64,000 nucleotides of DNA from ZC4RG19 sp017577565 (GCA_047459075.1 VSCH01000003.1:57449-121448), one strand, 5' to 3'; positions 40,906-48,831 are shown, counted from the first letter of the stretch. Numbers and translations are program-made. Notes: generated by a model not told the origin, from the sequence alone.

Positions 40906-41519
40906 CGATCCGCAAGGGCGAGGAGTGGGGCGAGCCCGGCGGGCTGCCGCCCGACGGCGTGCTGGTGGCCAGCGACGCCGAGGCCCGGCGCGTCGTCACC
41001 GAGGCCCGGCGGGCCGGCGAGCCGGTCCCGCCCCTCGGGCTCGTCGGCGGCGACCTCTGCCGGACGCTCGGCGGGCGGGGCGACGTCGACCGGGTCCGGT
41101 CCCCGGCGGGCGTGCGCCTGCCGACCGACCTCGGCGCCGTCCTCCTCGACGGCGTCCAGCACTGGTTCGTCGCCCACCTCGTGGCCCGGCGGTCGTGGTG
41201 GCGGGGCCGCGTCGTCGCGATCATGAACGCGCAGTTCCTGGGCGACTGGGACGTGGCGCCGCGCGCCCACCCCGGCGACGGCGTGCTCGACGTCGCCGAC
41301 GTGTCGCCCTCGATGCCGCTGCTCGACCGGTGGCGGGCCCGGGGCCGGCTGCCGAGCGGGGCCCACGTGCCGCACCCGGACATCGCCGTCAGCCGGCGCC
41401 GGGCGCTCCAGATCGACCTCGGCCGGCCGACCCCGGTGTGGCTGGACGGCGAGCGGGTGGGCGAGGCCCGCCACCTCGCCGTGCGGGTCGAGCCCGACGC
41501 GCTGGTCTGCGTCGTCTGA
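40902..41519 (+). CDS. Orphan diacylglycerol-kinase-like C-terminal lobe
   Basis: A 205-residue protein starting at GTG in the helY stop. Its second half matches the beta-sandwich lobe of YegS/DgkB lipid kinases: AIMNAQFLGDWDVAPRAHPG, GDGVLDVADVS, LPSGAHVPHPDIAVSRRR, and TPVWLDGERVGEARHLAVRV. The N-terminal nucleotide-binding lobe with GGDGT is missing, so catalysis is unlikely on its own. It could bind lipid or partner another kinase. Family placement is by pattern recall. Confidence 0.7.
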   Translation: MTIRKGEEWGEPGGLPPDGVLVASDAEARRVVTEARRAGEPVPPLGLVGGDLCRTLGGRGDVDRVRSPAGVRLPTDLGAVLLDGVQHWFVAHLVARRSWWRGRVVAIMNAQFLGDWDVAPRAHPGDGVLDVADVSPSMPLLDRWRARGRLPSGAHVPHPDIAVSRRRALQIDLGRPTPVWLDGERVGEARHLAVRVEPDALVCVV

Positions 41520-41560
41520 CCGGCGCGCCGGGCGGGGTGCCCCGGGCGGCGCCCTGCCGT

Positions 41561-41566
41561 TAGCGT
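41561..41566 (+). promoter_or_regulatory. Leaderless-type -10 (TAGCGT)
   Basis: Ends 8 nt before the GTG of the MDR oxidoreductase at 41575. Confidence 0.55.
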
Positions 41567-41574
41567 CATCGCCC

Positions 41575-42561
41575 GTGCGCGCCTGGATCCTCGACGAGTC
41601 CCCCGGCAGCTACCGCGACGGCGAGGTCGACGACCCGCCGGTGGGCCCCGGTGACGTGCGGGTCCGGCCGGTGGCCTCGGCGCTCAACCACATGGACCTG
41701 TGGCTGACCCGGGGCCTGCCGAAGCCGCCGCTGCCGCACGTGCCGGGCTGCGACGTGGCCGGCGTCGTCGAGGCCGTGGGGGAGGGGGTCGAGGGCGTCG
41801 CCGTGGGTGACGAGGTGGTCGTCAACCCGGCCGTTGCCCCGCTCGACGCCGTGGTCGCCCACGGCATCGACGCCCCCCTCGGCCGCGGCTTCCAGATCGT
41901 CGGCGAGCACCGCTGGGGCGGCCACGCCGACCTCGTCGTCGTGCCGGCCCGCAACGTCGTCCCCCGGCCCGCGGGCCGGAGCTGGGAGGAGTGCGCGGCC
42001 TACCCGCTGGCCACGCTGACCGCGTGGCGGATGCTGCGTCGGGCCCGCCTGATGGCGGGGGAGTCGGTGCTCATCACCGGCATCGGCGGCGGCGTCAGCG
42101 CGGCGGCGCTCGCCCTCGCGCTGCGGGCGGGCGCCACCGTCTACGTCACCTCCCGCCACGAGGCCAAGCGCCGGCGGGCGATCGAGGCCGGGGCGACCGA
42201 CGCCTTCGACTCGGCGGAGGACTGGCCGGTCACCGTCGACGTCGTGGTCGAGAGCGTCGGGCCGGCCACCTGGGAGCGCTCGATCCGGGCGCTGCGGCCC
42301 GGGGGCCGGCTGGTCGTGTGCGGCGGCACCTCCGGCCCCACGGTCGAGCTGAACCTGCCCCGCCTGTTCTTCAAGCAGATCGAGATCATCGGCTCGACCA
42401 TGGGCTCGTACCCCGAGTTCGACCACGTGACCCGGCTCGTCGCCGCCGGCCTGCCGGTCCAGGTCGACGCCGTCTTCGACCGGTCCGAGTACCCGGCCGC
42501 GCTGGAGCGGCTGCGGCGGGGCGAGCAGCTCGGCAAGGTCGTGCTGCGCCACGACGGCTGA
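41575..42561 (+). CDS. MDR-superfamily zinc-type/quinone oxidoreductase
   Basis: A 328-residue medium-chain dehydrogenase/reductase. Cofactor-binding Rossmann domain VLITGIGGGVSAAALALALR (~155-175) and NADPH-like SRHEAKRRRAIEAGA. The N-terminal GroES domain has NHMDLWLTRGLP and PHVPGCDVAGVVEAVGEG, but no GHE or four-cysteine zinc loop, so it is closer to quinone-oxidoreductase/enoyl-reductase types than to alcohol dehydrogenase. Substrate unknown. Confidence 0.87.
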   Translation: MRAWILDESPGSYRDGEVDDPPVGPGDVRVRPVASALNHMDLWLTRGLPKPPLPHVPGCDVAGVVEAVGEGVEGVAVGDEVVVNPAVAPLDAVVAHGIDAPLGRGFQIVGEHRWGGHADLVVVPARNVVPRPAGRSWEECAAYPLATLTAWRMLRRARLMAGESVLITGIGGGVSAAALALALRAGATVYVTSRHEAKRRRAIEAGATDAFDSAEDWPVTVDVVVESVGPATWERSIRALRPGGRLVVCGGTSGPTVELNLPRLFFKQIEIIGSTMGSYPEFDHVTRLVAAGLPVQVDAVFDRSEYPAALERLRRGEQLGKVVLRHDG

Positions 42562-42593
42562 GGTCGGGCCGGGGGCGCCCCGGCCGGCCCCGG

Positions 42594-42599
42594 TAGCGT
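42594..42599 (+). promoter_or_regulatory. Leaderless-type -10 (TAGCGT)
   Basis: Ends 8 nt before the ATG of the M20 peptidase gene. Confidence 0.55.
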
Positions 42600-42607
42600 G
42601 GCGGCCC

Positions 42608-43819
42608 ATGGAGCCGTCCCGCCTCCGCGAGGCCAAGTCCCGGCTGGCCGCCGAGGTCGACCGCCGGGCCGACCTGCTGGTCGACGTGTCCCGCCGCATC
42701 CACGCCCACCCCGAGCTCAACTACGAGGAGCACTACGCCCACGACCTGCTGACCGGCGTGCTCGAGGAGGCGGGCCTGTCCGTCACCCGGTCGGCCCGGG
42801 GGGTGGCCACCGCCTTCGAGGCGGTCGCCGGGCACGACGGCCCGACCGTCGCCGTCATCTGCGAGTACGACGCCCTGCCGGGGATCGGCCACGCCTGCGG
42901 CCACAACGTCATCGCCGCCGCCGGGCTGGGTGCCGGGCTGGCGGCCGCGGCGCTGGCCGACGAGCTCGGCGGCCGGGTCCTCGTGGTGGGCACGCCGGCC
43001 GAGGAGGGCGGGGGCGGGAAGGTGCCGCTGATCGAGGCCGGCACCTTCGACGGCGTCGACGCGGCGCTGATGGTGCACCCGGCCGACGCCGACCTGACGG
43101 CCATGGACGTCGTGGCGCTGCACCAGGCGCACGTCACCTACCACGGCGAGGCCGCCCACGCGGCCGCGGCGCCCCACCTGGGCCGCAACGCCCTCGATGC
43201 CGCCGTGCTGGGCTACGTCAACGTCGCCGCGCTCCGTCAGCACATCGAGGCCGGCGAGCGCATCCACGGCATCATCACCGAGGGCGGCGAGCGGGCGAAC
43301 GTCGTGCCCCGCCGGGCCCGGGCCGAGTGGATCGTGCGGTCGACGACGGTCGCCAAGCTCGAGGCGCTCAAGGCCCGGTTCCTCGCCTGCCTGGAGGCGG
43401 GCGCGGCCGCGGCCGGCTGCGAGATGGAGGTCGCCTGGGTCGACCCCGTCTACGCCGACATGATCGACAACGCGGCCATCGTCGAGCGCTACCGGGCCAA
43501 CGCCCGGGCGCTGGGCCGCGAGGTCCGCGACCCGTCGCCCGAGGCCCGGGTGGTGGGGAGCACCGACATGGGCAACGTCAGCTACGTGACGCCGTCCATC
43601 CACCCGATGATCCGGGTCGCGCCGCCGGGGGTCGCCATCCACACGCCGGAGTTCGCCACCTGGGCCGGCGGCCCGGAGGGCGACCGGGCCGCGCTCGACG
43701 GGGCGAAGATCCTCGCCTGGACCGTCGCCGACCTGTGGCTCGACGCCGCGCTGCGGGAGCGCGCCCGCGAGGAGTGGCAGGCCGCCCGCGGCGCTCGCAC
43801 CGCTGGTCACGCAGCGTGA
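42608..43819 (+). CDS. M20-family amidohydrolase (AbgB/PM20D2-like)
   Basis: A 403-residue metallo-aminoacylase/peptidase. HAHPELNYEEHYAHD opens the fold; metal ligands include the His and Cys in GIGHACGHNVIAAAG, Glu in GTPAEEGGGGKVPLIE, and His in MVHPADADL; the dimerisation domain is inserted at ~175-290. The GHACGHN type with Cys is shared with AbgB-like aminobenzoyl-glutamate and dipeptide hydrolases. Substrate uncertain. Cytoplasmic, no signal peptide. Confidence 0.9.
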   Translation: MEPSRLREAKSRLAAEVDRRADLLVDVSRRIHAHPELNYEEHYAHDLLTGVLEEAGLSVTRSARGVATAFEAVAGHDGPTVAVICEYDALPGIGHACGHNVIAAAGLGAGLAAAALADELGGRVLVVGTPAEEGGGGKVPLIEAGTFDGVDAALMVHPADADLTAMDVVALHQAHVTYHGEAAHAAAAPHLGRNALDAAVLGYVNVAALRQHIEAGERIHGIITEGGERANVVPRRARAEWIVRSTTVAKLEALKARFLACLEAGAAAAGCEMEVAWVDPVYADMIDNAAIVERYRANARALGREVRDPSPEARVVGSTDMGNVSYVTPSIHPMIRVAPPGVAIHTPEFATWAGGPEGDRAALDGAKILAWTVADLWLDAALRERAREEWQAARGARTAGHAA

Positions 43820-43870
43820 GCACACGACGGGCGGCGCCGGACCATCCCCGGGGTGGCGCAGCCCGAGCCC

Positions 43871-43876
43871 TACGAT
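43871..43876 (+). promoter_or_regulatory. Leaderless-type -10 (TACGAT)
   Basis: Ends 10 nt before the ATG of the ThyX-like gene. Confidence 0.4.
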
Positions 43877-43886
43877 CGGGGCCCCT

Positions 43887-45497
43887 ATGACGGTCTACGT
43901 CAGCGAGGAGTTCACCCCGGCCGAGGCCGACATCCTCCGGCGGTACTTCACCAACCTCGACGGACCGGTCTTCGCCCTCGTCAACCTCCCCGAGGTGGTG
44001 AAGGGGGCGCTGTTCGCCCGCTACTCCCGCTCCCCGAAGAGCCTGCGTCGCCTCTTCCTCGACGAGTTCGTCGGCGACCTCGACATGGCCGGCGACGTGA
44101 CCTTCGACGCGACCGTCGGCCTGCGCCGGGCCGAGGAGCTCTACGACCGGGTCTTCTACGAGTACGGCGACGACTCGGTCGCCCAGCTCGGGGGTGTGCA
44201 CCTCGCCTGCGAGCAGGCCTCGAACCTGCTGACCAAGGTGCTCGAGTGGGGCCGGCTGATGTCCTACCTCGAGCAGTCGACCCGCTACATCAGCTACGAC
44301 ACCCGGCTCGGCGGGCGGTACCGCTACTACCGCGACCCGGAGGTGCTCGGCAGCCCGCTGGGCCTGCGCTACATCGCCGACCTCGACCGCATGTTCGACG
44401 CCTACGCGGAGATGGCGGCGGTCATGCTCGACCACTTCCGCGAGCGCTACCCGAAGCAGCCGGGCGACAGCGACTTCGTCCACCGCCAGGCCGTCAAGGC
44501 CAAGGCGCTCGACACGGTCCGGGGCGCGCTGCCGGCCGCCGCGCTGTCGAACGTCGGCATCTACGGGACCGGGCAGGCCTACGAGGCGTTGCTGCTGCGC
44601 ATGCGGGCCCACCCGCTGCCCGAGGCCCGCACCTACGCCGACCTCATGCTCACCGAGCTGCGCAAGGTCATCCCCAGCTTCCTGACCCGGGTCGACGTCG
44701 CCGACCGGGGCGTCGCCACCAGCGCCTACATGGCCACCAACCGGGCCGCGATGGAGGAGATCGCCGCCCGCCTCTTCCCGTCGCAGGAGGCCGAGCCCGG
44801 CACCGAGCCGCACGTCGAGCTGGTGGACTTCGACCCCGACGCCGAGGTCCACCTGGTCACGGCCATGCTCTACCCGTACACCGACCGCAGCGAGGCCGAG
44901 ATCGAGGCCCGGGTGCGGGAGATGACCGTCGACGAGCGGCTCGCGGTGGTCCGGGCGTACGTGGGCGACCGCCGCAACCGCCGCCACCGGCCCGGCCGGG
45001 CCTTCGAGCGGCCGAGCTACCGCTTCGACGTGCTGGCCGACTACGGCGCGTTCCGCGACCTGCAGCGCCACCGCATGCTCACCATCGAGTGGCAGCCGCT
45101 GTCGCCCCGCCACGGCTACACCCGCCCCCAGGCCGTCGTGGACGCCGGGTGCGGCGACCTGTTCGACGAGACCATGGCCCGGTCCCGCGACCTCTACGAG
45201 GCCCTGGCCGAGCGGTTCCCGGCCCAGGCCCCCTACGCCGTCGCCCTGGCCTACCGGGTCCGGTTCGTCATGCAGATGAACGCCCGCGAGGCCATGCACG
45301 TCATCGAGCTGCGGTCCTCGCCCCAGGGGCACCCCGCCTACCGCTCGGTGGCGCAGCAGATGCACCGGCTCATCGCCGAGAAGGCCGGCCACCGGGCCAT
45401 CGCCGAGGCGATGCGCTTCGCCGACCACTCGCCCGAGCCCGAGCTCGAGCGGCTGCCCGCCGAGCGGCGGGCCGAGCAGCGCCGCCTGTCGCGCTGA
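43887..45497 (+). CDS. Tandem ThyX-like protein (FAD-dependent thymidylate synthase fold, degenerate motif)
   Basis: A 536-residue protein, about twice the ~220-250 of normal ThyX. The first half has GDDSVAQLGGVHLACEQASN and WGRLMSYLEQSTRYISYD (~121-138), matching the ThyX FAD/dUMP region except that the RHR triad reads EWGR. The second half has LQRHRMLTIEWQPLSPRHGY (~391-410), which keeps RHR but has altered spacing to the Ser, and QMNAREAMHVIELRSSPQGH near the end, like the C-terminal ThyX motif. It may be an internally duplicated ThyX in which each half keeps part of the site, or a paralogue with a new role. The dTMP source cannot be decided here. Confidence 0.8.
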   Translation: MTVYVSEEFTPAEADILRRYFTNLDGPVFALVNLPEVVKGALFARYSRSPKSLRRLFLDEFVGDLDMAGDVTFDATVGLRRAEELYDRVFYEYGDDSVAQLGGVHLACEQASNLLTKVLEWGRLMSYLEQSTRYISYDTRLGGRYRYYRDPEVLGSPLGLRYIADLDRMFDAYAEMAAVMLDHFRERYPKQPGDSDFVHRQAVKAKALDTVRGALPAAALSNVGIYGTGQAYEALLLRMRAHPLPEARTYADLMLTELRKVIPSFLTRVDVADRGVATSAYMATNRAAMEEIAARLFPSQEAEPGTEPHVELVDFDPDAEVHLVTAMLYPYTDRSEAEIEARVREMTVDERLAVVRAYVGDRRNRRHRPGRAFERPSYRFDVLADYGAFRDLQRHRMLTIEWQPLSPRHGYTRPQAVVDAGCGDLFDETMARSRDLYEALAERFPAQAPYAVALAYRVRFVMQMNAREAMHVIELRSSPQGHPAYRSVAQQMHRLIAEKAGHRAIAEAMRFADHSPEPELERLPAERRAEQRRLSR

Positions 45498-45657
45498 CCC
45501 GGAGCCGACCACCCTCGGCGTGTTCCGTGTCACGTCACGTTGCCGTCACCGGGTCGCTACCCTGACCGCCCGCGCACCCCGGGTGGCCGGCGCGCCAGGG
45601 GCCGGGCCACGCCGAAACCCTGCTCCGCCGGGTGTCGCCTCCCGGTGGGCGCGTGCC

Positions 45658-45663
45658 TATGAT
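45658..45663 (+). promoter_or_regulatory. Predicted -10 (TATGAT) of the DUF4193 gene
   Basis: TATGAT 38 nt before the ATG at 45702; with GCGAAGGGA ahead of the ATG this looks like an ordinary leadered gene. Confidence 0.45.
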
Positions 45664-45701
45664 CCCGGCCGCCCCATGGCCGACCCCCGCGAAGGGACCC
45701 G

Positions 45702-46154
45702 ATGGCTGACGACGAGACCCCCGACGAGATCTTCGAGGACGACCCCCTCGTCGACGACGAGGTGTTCGACGAGCCGGGCGACCTCGACGCCGACCTCGCG
45801 ACCGACGACGAGGTGTTCGACGACATCGTCGACGACGAGGAGGAGGACGACGTCGCGCCCCCGGCGACCACGAAGGCCCGCAAGGTCGCCGAGGACGAGG
45901 ACGAGGAGGACGACGAGGAGGAGCTCGACCCCGACGACGTCGAGGCCGACCTCGACGAGATCCTCAAGGACCGCATCGCCGCCCAGGACGACGAGGACGA
46001 GGACGAGACGCCCGAGCCCGACGACCGGGGCGACGGCGCCGGCCGCATCCAGCCCAAGAAGGCCGACGAGTTCGTCTGCCAGTCCTGCTTCCTGGTCAAG
46101 CACCGCCAGCAGCTGGCCGACGAGGAGCACATGATCTGCGTCGACTGCATCTAG
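45702..46154 (+). CDS. DUF4193 zinc-ribbon protein with long acidic N-terminus
   Basis: A 150-residue protein. The C-terminal ~40 residues match DUF4193: PKKADEFVCQSCFLVKHRQQ and EEHMICVDCI, with two CxxC pairs for zinc. The preceding ~105 residues are extremely acidic (runs such as DDEEEDD and DEDEEDDEEELDPDD), much longer than the mycobacterial versions (~100 residues in total) I remember. The acidic arm could mimic nucleic acid or bind RNA polymerase; no function is established. Confidence 0.85.
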   Translation: MADDETPDEIFEDDPLVDDEVFDEPGDLDADLATDDEVFDDIVDDEEEDDVAPPATTKARKVAEDEDEEDDEEELDPDDVEADLDEILKDRIAAQDDEDEDETPEPDDRGDGAGRIQPKKADEFVCQSCFLVKHRQQLADEEHMICVDCI

Positions 46155-46157
46155 GAT
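46152..46157 (+). promoter_or_regulatory. Leaderless-type -10 (TAGGAT)
   Basis: Shares its first three bases with the DUF4193 stop codon; ends 9 nt before the GTG at 46167. Confidence 0.45.
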
Positions 46158-46166
46158 GACGTCCCC

Positions 46167-46700
46167 GTGACGGCTGCCGACGACGACACGCCCCGCCGGG
46201 AGAACCTGGTCTCCCAGGCCGCCGACCTGTTCGTCTACGCGCCCATCGGCCTGTTCTTCGAGGGGCCCTCGATCGTCGCCAAGCTGGCCGAGCAGGGACG
46301 GGTCCGCACCGACAACGCCCGCCTGTTCGGCCGGTTCGCCGTCCGCCACGGCCGGGACGAGCTCCGCCGGCGGGTCGGCGACCTCGAGAAGCAGGCCGTC
46401 GGGGTGCTGCGCCTGCTCGGCGTCCTGCCGGAGGAGCCCGAGCCGCCCGGTCCGGCCCCGGCACAGGCGCGGGCGGCGGAGCCGCCGGCCGCGCCGGCGC
46501 CGTCGGGCAACGGCCAGGCCGAGCCGGGCCCGTCGGCCGAGGACCTGGCCATCACCGACTACGACAGCCTCTCGGCGTCCCAGGTGGTGACCCGGCTCGA
46601 GGGGCTGACGCCCGAGGAGCTCGAGGCGGTCCGGGCCTACGAGCTGGCGCACCGGGGTCGCAAGACGATCCTCAACAAGGTCGCCCAGCTGCAGGCGTGA
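46167..46700 (+). CDS. Unknown 177-residue protein with conserved-looking C-terminal helical domain
   Basis: The N-terminal part is helical (LVSQAADLFVYAPIGLFFEG, RRRVGDLEKQAVGVLRLLG), then an Ala/Pro linker (~85-125), and a C-terminal ~50-residue domain, ITDYDSLSASQVVTRLEGLT ... ELAHRGRKTILNKVAQLQ, which looks like a SAP-type or HTH-type helical hairpin seen in other actinobacterial proteins. It overlaps the next gene (GNAT) by 4 nt. No function assigned. Confidence 0.75.
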   Translation: MTAADDDTPRRENLVSQAADLFVYAPIGLFFEGPSIVAKLAEQGRVRTDNARLFGRFAVRHGRDELRRRVGDLEKQAVGVLRLLGVLPEEPEPPGPAPAQARAAEPPAAPAPSGNGQAEPGPSAEDLAITDYDSLSASQVVTRLEGLTPEELEAVRAYELAHRGRKTILNKVAQLQA

Positions 46701-47185
46701 GCGCCCACCGCCCGCCGGAGGAGGCGGCCCGCACCGCCACGGACGCCGACCTCCCGGCGGTCGTCGAGCTGGTCGCCGCGGCCACCGCCGAGAAGCGCGC
46801 CCAGAAGGGCGGCGAGCTGTGGGCCCGGCGGGACCGGCGCCACCGCCCTGTCGACACCGACCTCAAGGCGGTGCTGGCGGCCGAGGACCACGAGCTGGCC
46901 GTGGGCACCCTCGACGGCACCGTCGTCGGCTACGGCGTCGTCCGGGTCGAGCGGTTGGCGGACGGCGGGCGCCTGGGCGTCATCGACGACATCTACGTCG
47001 ATCCCGGGGCCCGGGAGGTCGGCGTGGGCGAGGCGCTCATGGCGCACCTGCTCGACTGGTGCCGGGCCCGGGGGTGCGAGGGGGTCGACAGCCTGGCCCT
47101 GCCGGGCGACCGGGCGACGAAGAACTTCTTCGAGTCGTTCGGGCTGGTGGCGCGGGCCATCGTCGTCCACCGCCGGCTGTCGTGA
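46697..47185 (+). CDS. GNAT-family N-acetyltransferase
   Basis: A 162-residue acetyltransferase. The acetyl-CoA site is visible as IDDIYVDPGAREVGVGEALM (motif A, with V-G-V-G-E-A in place of the usual Q/RxxGxG/A), preceded by strands HELAVGTLDGTVVGYGVVRV and followed by LPGDRATKNFFESFGLVAR. GTG start in the previous stop. Its acceptor substrate cannot be inferred; the next gene is a Nudix hydrolase, coupled by 4 nt. Confidence 0.88.
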   Translation: MSAHRPPEEAARTATDADLPAVVELVAAATAEKRAQKGGELWARRDRRHRPVDTDLKAVLAAEDHELAVGTLDGTVVGYGVVRVERLADGGRLGVIDDIYVDPGAREVGVGEALMAHLLDWCRARGCEGVDSLALPGDRATKNFFESFGLVARAIVVHRRLS

Positions 47186-47595
47186 CCGGCTCGCCGCCCG
47201 GACCGGTCCTGGCGGCGAGCGCGCTCGTCCGGGCGGAGGGCCGCCTGCTGCTCGTCCGCCGGGGCGGCCCCGACGCCGGCACCTGGGCGCTGCCGGGCGG
47301 GAAGGTGCGGGCGGGGGAGCGGGCGGCCGACGCGGCGCGGCGCGAGCTGCGGGAGGAGACCGGCCTGCGGGGGCGGGTCGAGGGCTTCGTCGGTTGGGCC
47401 GAGCGGATCGGGCCGGCCGACCACTACGTGATCCTCTGCTTCGCCGTCGCGCCGCTCGACCCGCCGGGCGCGGCGGTGGCCGGCGACGACGCGGCGGCCG
47501 TCGCCTGGGTCCCGCTGGCCGAGGTGGCGGGGCACGGGCTGGTGCCGGGGCTCGCCGGGTTCCTCGCGGACCACGGGGTCATCCCGCCGCCCTGA
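47182..47595 (+). CDS. Nudix hydrolase
   Basis: A 137-residue MutT/ADP-ribose-pyrophosphatase-like protein. The complete Nudix box is seen: GGKVRAGERAADAARRELRE followed by ETGL, containing the REEEL-type metal-binding glutamates. ALPGGK precedes it. The last strand holds VAWVPLAEVAG. GTG start inside the GNAT stop. It ends at a convergent hairpin against the enoyl-CoA hydratase. Confidence 0.9.
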   Translation: MTGSPPGPVLAASALVRAEGRLLLVRRGGPDAGTWALPGGKVRAGERAADAARRELREETGLRGRVEGFVGWAERIGPADHYVILCFAVAPLDPPGAAVAGDDAAAVAWVPLAEVAGHGLVPGLAGFLADHGVIPPP

Positions 47596-47623
47596 GGGGG
47601 CGCCCCCGGCGGCGGTCCGCCGG
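47596..47623. terminator. Convergent hairpins between Nudix and enoyl-CoA hydratase genes
   Basis: Two stem-loops in the 56-nt interval: GGGGG-CG-CCCCC at 47596-47607, right after the Nudix stop, and CCGGCGG / CCGCCGG with a 4-nt loop at 47606-47623. They overlap by two bases, so they may be alternatives. No U-tract. Confidence 0.5.
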
Positions 47624-47651
47624 CCCGTGCCCAGCGCCGGCCGGGCGGGCC

Positions 47652-48416
47652 TCAGCGGCCCTTCCACTGGGGCGGCCGCTTCTCGATGAAGGCGGTCAGC
47701 CCCTCCTTGAAGTCCTCGCTGGACATGGCCTTGGCCATGCCCTCGATCGACATCCGCCAGCCGACCTCGTCGGGGGCGTGGGTGGCCTCGAGCAGGACCT
47801 TGCGGGACTCCCGCACCGCCACGGGGGCGTTGGCGCAGATCTGCTCGGCCAGCTCGGTGGCGGTCTCGAGCGCCTTGCCCGGCTCGCACAGGCGGTTGAC
47901 CAGGCCGTGGTGGTGGGCGAGCTCGGCCGAGATGGGGTCGCCGGTGAGGGCCAGCTCCATGGCGATGTTGAAGGGGATCTTGCGCGGCAGCCGGAACAGG
48001 CCACCCGCCGCGGCCACCAGCGACCGCTTGACCTCGGGGATGCCGAAGGTGGCGTTCGTCGACGCGACGACCAGGTCGCAGGCCAGGACGATCTCGGTGC
48101 CGCCGGCCAGGGCGGGACCGTCGACGGCGGCGATGAACGGCTTGGTGCGCTCGCGCTGCACGAAGCCCGCGAAGCCGCCCCGCTCGGTGTTCAGCGCGGC
48201 CGCGTTGCCGGCGTTGATCTCCTTCAGGTCGGCGCCGGCGCAGAACACGGGCGGCTCGCCCGTGAGGATGCCCACCCAGATGCTGTCGTCGGCCTCGATC
48301 CTGTCGACGGCCTCCTCGATGCCTCGGGCGACCTCGCCGTTCACGGCGTTGCGAGCATCGGGGCGGTTGATCTTGACGACCGCGAACGGTCCCTTCTGGT
48401 CGAAGTCGACAGCCAT
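47652..48416 (-). CDS. Enoyl-CoA hydratase/isomerase
   Basis: A 254-residue crotonase-fold enzyme of fatty-acid or side-chain beta-oxidation. The oxyanion-hole block GEPPVFCAGADLKEINAG and the second block ALAGGTEIVLACDLVVAS are clear; the downstream FGIPEVKRSLVAAAGGLFRL has the catalytic Glu at the hydratase position (PEVKRS). A terminal IEKRPPQWKGR is typical. ATG at 48416 behind TAGGGT. Specific substrate unknown. Confidence 0.92.
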   Translation of the reverse strand: MAVDFDQKGPFAVVKINRPDARNAVNGEVARGIEEAVDRIEADDSIWVGILTGEPPVFCAGADLKEINAGNAAALNTERGGFAGFVQRERTKPFIAAVDGPALAGGTEIVLACDLVVASTNATFGIPEVKRSLVAAAGGLFRLPRKIPFNIAMELALTGDPISAELAHHHGLVNRLCEPGKALETATELAEQICANAPVAVRESRKVLLEATHAPDEVGWRMSIEGMAKAMSSEDFKEGLTAFIEKRPPQWKGR

Positions 48417-48422
48417 GGCGAC

Positions 48423-48428
48423 ACCCTA
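48423..48428 (-). promoter_or_regulatory. Leaderless-type -10 (TAGGGT) of the enoyl-CoA hydratase
   Basis: On the minus strand it ends 6 nt before the ATG. Confidence 0.55.
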
Positions 48429-48510
48429 GTCATGGCACTGGTCGTGCAAAGAACCCGACCATCCACCCCTCCCGCGGGCCGTCGGCGGCAGGATGCGGGG
48501 AAACCTGAGC

Positions 48511-48516
48511 TAGGGT
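48511..48516 (+). promoter_or_regulatory. Predicted -10 (TAGGGT) of the 65-residue zinc-ribbon gene
   Basis: TAGGGT 72 nt before the ATG; initiation 7 nt downstream falls on the first base of the hairpin at 48523. Confidence 0.5.
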
Positions 48517-48522
48517 GACCGG

Positions 48523-48569
48523 GTCGGAACCGTACGTGGGTGGGCTCGGGGCACCGGCCCGGTTCCGAC
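48523..48569 (+). promoter_or_regulatory. 5'-end hairpin in leader of zinc-ribbon gene
   Basis: Perfect 10-bp arms GTCGGAACCG / CGGTTCCGAC with a 27-nt G-rich loop. The 3' arm ends next to the AAGGGG ribosome site, so the stem could set translation or protect the transcript end. Same position relative to its TAGGGT as the mpa leader hairpin. Confidence 0.55.
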
Positions 48570-48588
48570 AAGGGGACGATTGGCACAC

Positions 48589-48786
48589 ATGAGCGACGGC
48601 ACAACCGGCCACTTGCAATGCCCCTTCTGCGGGGCGTACGAGGTCGATCGGCTGTTCATCGGTTCGCTGCGGATCGACGCCTGCACGTGCCAGGCGTGCG
48701 GCTCGCGCTGGGACGAGGACGTCTCCACCGGCCGCTACCGCGGGCGGGGGTGCGGCGAGTCCGTGCTGGCGCCGCGCGACGTCTGA
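48589..48786 (+). CDS. 65-residue zinc-ribbon protein
   Basis: A microprotein with HLQCPFCGAYEVDRLFIG and CTCQACGSRWDED, a two-CxxC ribbon likely holding one zinc; the end is Arg/Gly rich (RYRGRGCGE). The start is uncertain: ATG 48589 (13 nt after AAGGGG) or TTG 48580 (4 nt after it), adding three residues. Function unknown; the structured leader suggests post-transcriptional regulation. Confidence 0.7.
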   Translation: MSDGTTGHLQCPFCGAYEVDRLFIGSLRIDACTCQACGSRWDEDVSTGRYRGRGCGESVLAPRDV

Positions 48787-48831
48787 TCCGAGCCGACCGG
48801 GGGCAGGCGGTCCGACCCCGGCGGGCGGGCC

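Noticed and set aside
45520..46134. Thr/Arg/Ser-rich plus-strand frame over the DUF4193 gene
   Set aside because: It is the +1 shadow of the acidic Asp/Glu codons (GAC GAG read as ACG/AGA) and has no ribosome site of its own.
47596..47607. GGGGGCGCCCCC as a regulator operator
   Set aside because: It directly follows the Nudix stop in a convergent interval with another hairpin, so termination is the simpler explanation.
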